NCBI GenBank assembly: GCA_903927685.1
Contig: CAIYOB010001031.1
Coordinates: forward strand, 1 to 11,068
Reading direction: 5' to 3'
DNA from: an uncultured Planctomycetaceae bacterium
GTDB lineage: Bacteria; Planctomycetota; Planctomycetia; Pirellulales; Pirellulaceae
Length of the DNA: 11,068 bases
Shown here: positions 6,286 through 11,068 of the stretch, piece after piece
How the letters are laid out: each line of letters starts with the position of its first letter
Numbering within the stretch: position 1 is the first letter of the stretch
Program-made: the position numbers and the translations under genes
The notes under the pieces: generated by a model
Seen by the model: only the letters and a program-made list of their open reading frames with translations
Database searches by the model: none
Told to the model about the DNA's origin: nothing

Positions 6286-8279
6286 GCTTCCGTTCCTTTC
6301 AAGATCATCACCGTTCGCCGCGCGGGCACAAAGTACTTGCGAGCCGCCCGCAGGATGTCGTCCGGCGTGGCCCGCTCCAACGCTTCGTACAACCGGTCCA
6401 CGCATTCGATGCCGCCGGTCAGGGCCAGGGGCCGGGCGAGCGCCCCGGCGACGCTGTCCGGCGTGTCCAGATTCATCAGGAACCCGTACTTGTGCCGGCG
6501 TTTCAATTGGGCCAGTCTCTCGGCATCCACGGGGGTGGTTTGAAAGTGCTCGAGCGTCCGGTAGATCTCGTCCCGGGCCAGATCCAAGTCCGCCGCGTCC
6601 TTGACCATCGCGATGACATCGAACAGCGGCAGGTCGCGGTTCATCGGCACATACCCTTCGAGCACCTGCAGCTTCTGTTCGTCCAGGACCAGCTTCCGGT
6701 AAATCTCGCTGGTTTCCCCGAAGGCCAGATCGGCCAGCAGGATGGCGGCAACGTAGTCCGGGTTGTCGGGATCAAAGGCGTCGCCTTTGTACGAGATCTG
6801 CAGGATCGGCAGCGTCTTGCCGGGGTACTGGACCGTGCCCGTCCGCTCGGCCGTTTGCGGCGGCTCGGGGACGATCTGCGGGGGCACGTAGCCGGGCTTC
6901 CAGCTGCCATAGTACTTGCGGACCAAGTCCATGACCGCCGGCGGATCGACATCGCCGACGATCAGGAGGACGACGTTTTCGGGCCGGTAGAATCGCTGAA
7001 AGAAGGACTGGCTGTATTCGTACGCCTCGGGCATGGCCTTGATGTCCGCCTCGAAGCCGATCGTGGTGTGCTTGTAGGTGTGCCCATCGAAAGCCAGATC
7101 GCGCAGCTTTTCGTCCAACAGTGAAAACGGATGGGTGATGCCCTTGCGGTACTCGCCGTACACGGCTCCGGCCTCGGTCTGGAAAGCAGGCTTCTCGTAG
7201 GCCAGGTTCTGAAACCGGTCGCTTTCGATTTCGGCGACGCGTTCCAGATCCTCTTTGGCGAACGTCATGTGGTAGGCGGTGTAATCGTCCGTGGTGTAGG
7301 CGTTGCTATCCGCGCCCAGCGCAGTCACGATCTCGTCGTACACCGGCCCGGGGTACTTCTGCGTGCCCCGGAACATCATGTGTTCGAAGAAGTGGGCAAA
7401 CCCCGAACGGCCCGGCTCGACCTCGTCGCGGCTGCCCGTCCGCACGACACTCCAGTAGGTGACCAGCCCCGGGCTGTCCAGCGGGATCACGATCGTCTTC
7501 AACCCGTTGGGCAGGATCTCCTGGCCCGAGCGGTAGGGAAAGATCCGGCCTGCGGCTGCCTTAGCCTGGGCTTGCTCGGACTTCCGGAACTGCAGGATAT
7601 ACTGGCCGGGCATCGACTCTTTCGGCTCGTCCAGCAGTTGAAACCCGGCGGCCGTCACTTCCTGGATCACCAGCTGTTTGTCCGGCCGGACGTGGTTCAG
7701 CACCCACTCCGGCGTGACGCCCGGGATCTTCTCGAACTCGACGATCACCAGCCGCCCGCCGGTTCGCAGGGCCTGGCGGATCGAAGCCAGGCTCTTTTCG
7801 GGCTGCCCGAAGTGATGATACGTGTCGCAGATGAACACCAGATCGACCGAATCGGCGGCCAAGCCCGTGGAATCGTCCGCGCAGACGACGCCCTTGACGT
7901 TCGTCAGGTTCTGCTCGCGCGAGGTACGCTCGATGTGCTCGATGAACTTCTGGGCGATATCGACCGCGTACACTCTGCCCGGCGCGACCAGCGGAGCGAA
8001 CAAACGCGTGAACAGGCCCGTTCCGGCGCCCACGTCGGCGACATCCAGTCCGGCCCGCAGGCCGCAGGCCGCCACGATTTCGGCCCGCTTCTGGAAGATC
8101 TCGCGGCTCTCGCCCTCGAAATTCTTGACTGACTGGTCGACATCGGGATTGCGGAAGCGGGCGTTGATGTCTTCGCTTTTCGGTGTTTCCGCCGCCGGCA
8201 GGCGAAGCCCGGCCAACAGCAGGGCGGCCAACAGCCCCAGCCGTGCACGCGCGGGCGGTTTTCGCAGGGATTCCAACAT
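6282..8279 (-). CDS. Exported SAM methyltransferase - M16 zinc peptidase fusion
   Basis: This single 665-residue open frame joins two enzymes behind one signal peptide. Residues 1-30 are a typical Sec signal (basic LRKPPARAR, hydrophobic LGLLAALLLAGL, cleavage after PAA). Residues about 38-233 form a class I SAM methyltransferase: motif I DVGAGTG (82-88), the ribose-binding acidic D107 in VYAVDIAQ, CADDST near 133-138, and FICDTYHHF near 150-158. A short Ala/Gln-rich linker (234-245) leads to an M16 peptidase, about 246-665. It has HFFEH (296-300; zinc ligands H296 and H300, catalytic E299) and a probable third zinc ligand E376 in VYGEYRK. Other M16 landmarks are DSNAYTTDDYTAYH and YRPENVVLLIVGDVDP. 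The C-terminal half lacks the Arg/Tyr pair, which the partner protein supplies. The ATG at 8279 is preferred over an in-frame TTG 18 bases upstream, because that TTG overlaps the GGAGG ribosome binding site. The substrate of neither domain is known. The fold calls are secure; the fusion architecture is unusual. Confidence 0.93.
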   Translation of the reverse strand: MLESLRKPPARARLGLLAALLLAGLRLPAAETPKSEDINARFRNPDVDQSVKNFEGESREIFQKRAEIVAACGLRAGLDVADVGAGTGLFTRLFAPLVAPGRVYAVDIAQKFIEHIERTSREQNLTNVKGVVCADDSTGLAADSVDLVFICDTYHHFGQPEKSLASIRQALRTGGRLVIVEFEKIPGVTPEWVLNHVRPDKQLVIQEVTAAGFQLLDEPKESMPGQYILQFRKSEQAQAKAAAGRIFPYRSGQEILPNGLKTIVIPLDSPGLVTYWSVVRTGSRDEVEPGRSGFAHFFEHMMFRGTQKYPGPVYDEIVTALGADSNAYTTDDYTAYHMTFAKEDLERVAEIESDRFQNLAYEKPAFQTEAGAVYGEYRKGITHPFSLLDEKLRDLAFDGHTYKHTTIGFEADIKAMPEAYEYSQSFFQRFYRPENVVLLIVGDVDPPAVMDLVRKYYGSWKPGYVPPQIVPEPPQTAERTGTVQYPGKTLPILQISYKGDAFDPDNPDYVAAILLADLAFGETSEIYRKLVLDEQKLQVLEGYVPMNRDLPLFDVIAMVKDAADLDLARDEIYRTLEHFQTTPVDAERLAQLKRRHKYGFLMNLDTPDSVAGALARPLALTGGIECVDRLYEALERATPDDILRAARKYFVPARRTVMILKGTEA

Positions 8280-8321
8280 GAGTCTTTCATCCTCCAAAGT
8301 TGTCTGAGGTCCGCTTCAACC

Positions 8322-8335
8322 GTCCGGTTCCGGAC
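8322..8335. repeat. 14-bp palindrome in the leader of the M16 operon
   Basis: GTCCGG-tt-CCGGAC is a perfect 6+6 bp dyad lying 43-56 bp before the methyltransferase-M16 start codon, inside its predicted 5' leader. As RNA it could form a 5-bp stem with a GAAC tetraloop; as DNA it could be a dimer binding site. Short GC-rich palindromes also arise by chance in this genome, so confidence is low. Confidence 0.3.
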
Positions 8336-8406
8336 ATCGGCCGAAACCAGCGCGGCGGTGCCCAGCGGAACCGAGGCGGGACGACCGGGACCACCGCGGT
8401 CGCGAC

Positions 8407-8436
8407 ATTGTAGGGGCCAGACGGCCGGTTTGACAA
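8407..8436 (-). promoter_or_regulatory. Sigma70-like promoter of the M16 operon
   Basis: Reading the minus strand, TTGTCA (8436-8431) is followed after 18 bp by TACAAT (8412-8407). Each hexamer matches the consensus at five of six positions. Transcription would begin near base 8400, giving a leader of about 120 nt before the methyltransferase-M16 start at 8279. It is the best promoter match I found in the window. Confidence 0.6.
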
Positions 8437-8451
8437 CTCGGCGATCAAACC
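8427..8451. repeat. Inverted repeat overlapping the -35 box (candidate operator)
   Basis: GGTTTGA (8427-8433) and TCAAACC (8445-8451) form a perfect 7-bp inverted repeat with an 11-bp spacer. The left arm shares bases with the -35 element of the M16-operon promoter. Half-site centres are 18 bp apart, which suits a dimeric repressor or activator. No regulator gene adjoins it. Confidence 0.45.
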
Positions 8452-9150
8452 AAGTCTGTCGTGCCCCACCACCAAACCGCTTCTGCCATGATCTCCCCAC
8501 TTCACACTCCCGCGAGCGGAGGGCCGGACGTGGGGGCGGCCGGGGAGGGCCCGAAAACTTATCGGGACAGAATCCGCAGCCTTGGGTCTCTCGATTTCCC
8601 CCTCCGAGCCACCTATTCCGCGCGGCGTCCTATTGAGCGACCTGCCGGATCAATGAACGGGACGTGCAGGACCGGCCACGGCTCCGCGGCACTGGAACGA
8701 ACGAAGCCCAGCGAGTCGGGACCGGCGATCAATGACCACCGGCTGCCGGAAGCAATCCGTCGGGCACGTCCAACTCGCCGGGATACAGCCCGTGGGCGCT
8801 CAGCGTAGCTGAGTCGTTGACGCTCATCGCGGGCGGCGTCACGTCCGTCGGCGACGGGGCTTCCGCCGCCGGTTCCGCTTCTCCCTGCAGAACCCCGGCT
8901 CCGGATTCGGACTCAGCGGATTGCAGATCCGCGCTCGTCACCGAGTCCAGATTAGTTGAGCCGTCCCCGCCACGCCGGGCTCGATTCCCAGTTCGTCAGC
9001 CCGACTGCCGGAGGACTTTTCCGCCTGATCGCCTTCGACTGTCCGCCCCGGCTTCCTGCTTGGGTGAGCTTCGCCTGAGTGCGCGACGGCTTCACCTGTG
9101 CGCATCACGACAGGCCGTGATCGAAGGAACGGCGGGGTGATCGGCACGCA

Positions 9151-9167
9151 ATTTGGCGGTATTTGGC
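9151..9167 (+). repeat. Tandem ATTTGGC repeat, 10-bp period
   Basis: ATTTGGC occurs at 9151-9157 and again at 9161-9167, exactly one DNA helical turn apart. It lies just upstream of a perfect TTGACA (9174-9179), a placement often seen for activator half-sites. Confidence 0.3.
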
Positions 9168-9173
9168 CTCAAC

Positions 9174-9201
9174 TTGACAACCTTGTTCGGTGTCATGGAA
9201 T
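9174..9201 (+). promoter_or_regulatory. Possible distal promoter toward the oxidoreductase
   Basis: A perfect TTGACA (9174-9179) is followed after 16 bp by TGGAAT (9196-9201), which matches the -10 consensus at four of six positions. If used, it would give a leader of about 310 nt before the oxidoreductase start, or drive an unrecognised small RNA. Confidence 0.3.
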
Positions 9202-9293
9202 TGGCGCAGCCGCATGCGGGCCGCGAGGCGGGCGTCCCAAGAACCGATGGCGTTTCGTCACGGTCGGGTGCGTGCCAAAACGCGGTCCGTTTC

Positions 9294-9322
9294 TTGACAT
9301 GGGGCTAGTCGCCGCATAGGTT
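9294..9322 (+). promoter_or_regulatory. Possible proximal promoter toward the oxidoreductase
   Basis: A second perfect TTGACA (9294-9299) is followed after 17 bp by TAGGTT (9317-9322), a weak -10 with three of six matches. Spacing is ideal but the -10 is poor, so it may need an activator or may be chance. Confidence 0.28.
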
Positions 9323-9469
9323 GGCGGAACCCGCCGGCGCGGACGTCAGCAGTTGCTTCGCGTGAAGATCAGGGCGGCTCGCTGAACCGGGAGACTTGGC
9401 GTGAGTGGAGGCCGAACGTGGAAATCGGGTTCCCGGGGACGCTGGGGGCGGGACCTTTGATGATGTCTT

Positions 9470-9492
9470 GGCGGGTGTCGGAGAAACCCGCC
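9470..9492. repeat. Inverted repeat just upstream of the oxidoreductase ribosome binding site
   Basis: GGCGGGT (9470-9476) and ACCCGCC (9486-9492) form a perfect 7-bp dyad with a 9-nt loop. It ends 12 bases before the AGGAGG site. In the leader RNA it would form a strong GC-rich hairpin next to the ribosome binding site; as DNA it could be an operator. Confidence 0.42.
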
Positions 9493-9504
9493 TACACTGG
9501 GAAT

Positions 9505-9510
9505 AGGAGG
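9505..9510 (+). promoter_or_regulatory. Ribosome binding site of the oxidoreductase
   Basis: A full-consensus AGGAGG lies 7 nt before ATG 9518. It decides this start over the internal ATG (codon 12) that directly precedes the Tat motif. Confidence 0.8.
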
Positions 9511-9517
9511 CGGAGGC

Positions 9518-10909
9518 ATGGCGATCACAGCGAGTTCTGCAAGCAAGAGCATGACGCGGCGGGAATTCATGGGGACAACGGCTTCGGCGGTGGCGCTGCC
9601 ATGGATCATACCGTCGTCGGCATTGGGGGCCGCTGGGGCGGTGGCGCCGAGTGACAGGCTTACCCTGGGCCTGATTGGGCGCGGGTGTATGGGACGCGGG
9701 CATCTGACGCGGTTGGCCAACGACAGCGACGTACAGTTGCTGGCGGTGTGCGACGTGGACAAGTCGCGCCGCGACGAGGGGAAGGAGGTCGTCGAAGCCA
9801 ACTACGCCGCATCACAACCCAGCGGGACGTACCACGGCTGCGCGGCCTATAACGATTTCCGTGAGCTGCTGGCCCGCCAGGACATTGACGGCGTAGTGAT
9901 CGCCACCCCGGACCACTGGCATACACCCATTTCCATCTACGCGGCCAAAGCCGGCAAGGACGTGTACTGCGAGAAGCCGGTCTCCATGACGATCCGCGAG
10001 GGACGCGCGCTGGTCGAGGCAGTACGTGCGAATAGGCGCGTTTTTCAAAACGGGTCGCAGTACCGCTCGATGACGACGCTCCACGAGGCGATCAACTTCA
10101 TTCGCGCCGGCAACTTGGGTAAGATCAAGTCGGTATTCACGCTCTGGGGATGGACGAACGTGCCGACGGTCGGCAACTCGCGCGTCACGCTGAATCCGAC
10201 GTTACCCGATGAACCGGTCCCCGAAGGCTTGGATTGGAATCTCTGGGTCGGTCCCGCGCCCGTTCATTCCTATAGCCATCACTACCACCGAAATCCCATC
10301 CCGGGGGTTGTGCCCTGGACGTTCTGTCGGGATTTCGGCAACGGCGTCTCGACGAACTATCATTCGCACTCGGCGGATGTGATCCAGTACGCCCTCGGCG
10401 TGGAAGAGAGCGGGCCGGTCGAGATCATTCACCCCTCCGGCAAGCAGTTTCCGACGCTGACGTGCCGATATGCGAGCGGGACTCTGCTCCATCACATCGA
10501 CGGCTGGAAGCAGGTGACGGAACTCTACCATGCGGTGCCCGACGAGACTCAGTTGGACGGCATGTTCGGCGGGCTCTTCGTCGGCGAACGCGGCTGGCTG
10601 AACGTCGAGTACGGTCACCCGATCAATGGCGGACCGGACAGTCTTTTCGAGGAGCTGAAGCTCAAGCGGCGCCAGGCGAGCGGCGCCAATAACCATCATG
10701 CGAACTGGTTCGAGTGCATGAAGACGCGAAAGCAGCCGAGCTCGCACGAGGAGATCGGCCACCGCGGGGCGTCGCTCGGCCACCTCGTCGCCTCCTCTTT
10801 CAGGCTGGAGCGGTCGCTGAAGTGGAATCCGGTCAAGGAGGTGTTCGAGGGCGACGAGCAAGCGAACGCGCTTCTCACCCAGCCAATCCGCGAACCATGG
10901 TCTCTGTAG
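9518..10909 (+). CDS. Tat-exported Gfo/Idh/MocA family oxidoreductase
   Basis: This 463-residue NAD(P)-dependent oxidoreductase probably acts on a sugar or cyclitol outside the cytoplasm. The N-terminus carries a twin-arginine signal, MTRREFMG (12-19, R14 and R15), followed by a hydrophobic stretch and a cleavage-like region around ALGAAGA (35-41), so it should be exported folded with its cofactor. The Rossmann domain follows: dinucleotide loop GLIGRGCMG (51-59), acidic VCDVD (77-81) at the strand-2 end, ATPDHWHTP (129-137) and the family signature EKPVSMT (152-158) with the catalytic lysine K153. In the C-terminal alpha/beta domain, NYHSHSADVIQYAL (280-292) occupies the place of the usual active-site Asp/His segment. 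Length fits the Tat-exported Gfo/Idh proteins that are abundant in planctomycetes. The substrate cannot be predicted from sequence, and no sugar-metabolism neighbours are visible. A small gene starts inside its last codons. Confidence 0.93.
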   Translation: MAITASSASKSMTRREFMGTTASAVALPWIIPSSALGAAGAVAPSDRLTLGLIGRGCMGRGHLTRLANDSDVQLLAVCDVDKSRRDEGKEVVEANYAASQPSGTYHGCAAYNDFRELLARQDIDGVVIATPDHWHTPISIYAAKAGKDVYCEKPVSMTIREGRALVEAVRANRRVFQNGSQYRSMTTLHEAINFIRAGNLGKIKSVFTLWGWTNVPTVGNSRVTLNPTLPDEPVPEGLDWNLWVGPAPVHSYSHHYHRNPIPGVVPWTFCRDFGNGVSTNYHSHSADVIQYALGVEESGPVEIIHPSGKQFPTLTCRYASGTLLHHIDGWKQVTELYHAVPDETQLDGMFGGLFVGERGWLNVEYGHPINGGPDSLFEELKLKRRQASGANNHHANWFECMKTRKQPSSHEEIGHRGASLGHLVASSFRLERSLKWNPVKEVFEGDEQANALLTQPIREPWSL

Positions 10910-11068
10910 CTCGGCAAGTACAGGAGTTCGATGAGACCGCCGAGGCCGTGCCGCCACGGATTATGAACCCCCGTACGAAGGAGACGTTTGTCCTCCGTCG
11001 CCCGGACGAGTACTGGCGTCTCAAGGAAGATTTGGTTCGGCGACCTCAACCCCCTGGAGCGATCAGGC
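10897..11068 (+). CDS. Small antitoxin-like protein, 3' end cut by window
   Basis: The frame opens with ATG 10897, overlaps the last 13 bases of the oxidoreductase gene in another frame, and stays open to the window edge (57 codons seen). The protein has an acidic start (QEFDETAEAV), then RIMNPRTKETFVLRRPDEYWRLKED. This last part resembles the compact beta-strand plus helix of short antitoxin-like proteins that often precede PemK/MazF toxins in planctomycetes and cyanobacteria (a pattern of the type NP-x-T-x-E-x-x-V-L-x-R-x-x-x-Y-x-x-L). Codon use looks coding, with mostly G or C third positions. No ribosome binding site precedes the ATG, so it may rely on coupling to the upstream gene, or the true start may differ. 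The toxin, if any, would lie beyond the window. The functional call is a guess from pattern memory. Confidence 0.5.
   Translation, partial: MVSVARQVQEFDETAEAVPPRIMNPRTKETFVLRRPDEYWRLKEDLVRRPQPPGAIR

Larger units (their letters stand above)
8452..9517. other. Long gap without a convincing gene
   Basis: I find no credible protein-coding gene between the M16-operon promoter region and the oxidoreductase start. Several open frames of 60-115 codons exist on both strands, as expected at this GC content. They lack ribosome binding sites and recognisable domains, and their composition is rich in Arg, Pro and Ser. The most protein-like is an acidic minus-strand frame (8941-8729). It starts with GTG overlapping the stop of another minus-strand frame (9147-8938), but neither has a ribosome binding site. 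The right-hand 370 bases carry repeats and promoter-like hexamers described separately. The stretch may be degraded coding sequence, a large regulatory region, or hold an RNA gene I cannot recognise. Confidence 0.5.

Noticed and set aside
6286..6405. 40-residue N-terminal extension of the second M16 gene
   Set aside because: It lies entirely within the upstream coding sequence and would bury the hydrophobic signal; the ATGA overlap with an AAGGA-type site is the natural start.
8280..8297. Upstream TTG start for the methyltransferase-M16 fusion
   Set aside because: It overlaps the GGAGG ribosome binding site, and ATG 8279 gives a standard signal peptide.
8461..8808. 115-codon plus-strand frame in the gap
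   Set aside because: Arg/Pro/Ser-rich translation without hydrophobic patterning and no ribosome binding site; typical spurious frame in GC-rich DNA.
8799..8813. Hairpin CTCAGC-gta-GCTGAG as a terminator
   Set aside because: No gene ends nearby and no T-run follows on either strand.
8729..9147. Two small overlapping minus-strand frames as real genes
   Set aside because: Both would start with GTG without a ribosome binding site, show no domain and are low-complexity; kept only as a possible remnant within the gap.
9323..9335. Small dyad GGCGG-aac-CCGCC
   Set aside because: A five-pair GC stem of this kind is expected by chance at this base composition.
1..11068. tRNA, rRNA, CRISPR, insertion sequence or prophage
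   Set aside because: No cloverleaf, conserved rRNA segments, regularly spaced repeats, terminal inverted repeats with a transposase, or phage genes were seen on either strand.

Overview
The window reads as a chromosomal stretch of a high-GC planctomycete, probably of the Pirellulales group. This is inferred from protein style, not from a marker gene: a Tat-exported Gfo/Idh/MocA oxidoreductase, a paired secreted M16 peptidase operon, an exported SAM methyltransferase domain, a stand-alone ExeA-type ATPase with a long acidic tail, and short genes widely spaced without large operons. I see no rRNA, tRNA, CRISPR array, transposase or phage gene.

Layout. Bases 2-991 (+) hold the 3' part of purM, whose start lies outside the window. 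A NarL/FixJ-type response regulator follows at 1133-1765 (+), with no kinase nearby. Its stop lies 8 bp from the stop of an exported protein of unknown function on the other strand (1774-2835, -). A 295-bp divergent region with a 35-nt imperfect hairpin separates that gene from an ExeA/GspA-like AAA ATPase (3131-4774, +). The ATPase converges with 14 bp to spare on a two-gene minus-strand operon, 8279 down to 4789. A gap of about 1.2 kb (8280-9517) then carries only regulatory-looking sequence. A Tat-signal Gfo/Idh/MocA oxidoreductase (9518-10909, +) follows. The window ends in the 5' part of a small gene (10897 onward, +) that resembles short antitoxin-like planctomycete proteins.

The most interesting unit is the minus-strand operon. 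Its first gene encodes one polypeptide with a signal peptide, a class I SAM-dependent methyltransferase domain and a complete HxxEH zinc-peptidase domain of family M16. The second gene starts inside the stop codon of the first (ATGA overlap). It encodes an M16 partner whose three HxxEH residues are all alanine but which keeps the arginine/tyrosine pair used for substrate binding. This fits an exported catalytic/non-catalytic M16 heterodimer with a methyltransferase attached to the catalytic subunit. A good sigma70-like promoter, TTGTCA-18-TACAAT, lies about 120 nt upstream. Its -35 box is overlapped by a perfect 7-bp inverted repeat that may be an operator.

Apart from this operon I see no evidence that the genes act together. 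They look like independent units placed side by side, with purM being housekeeping.
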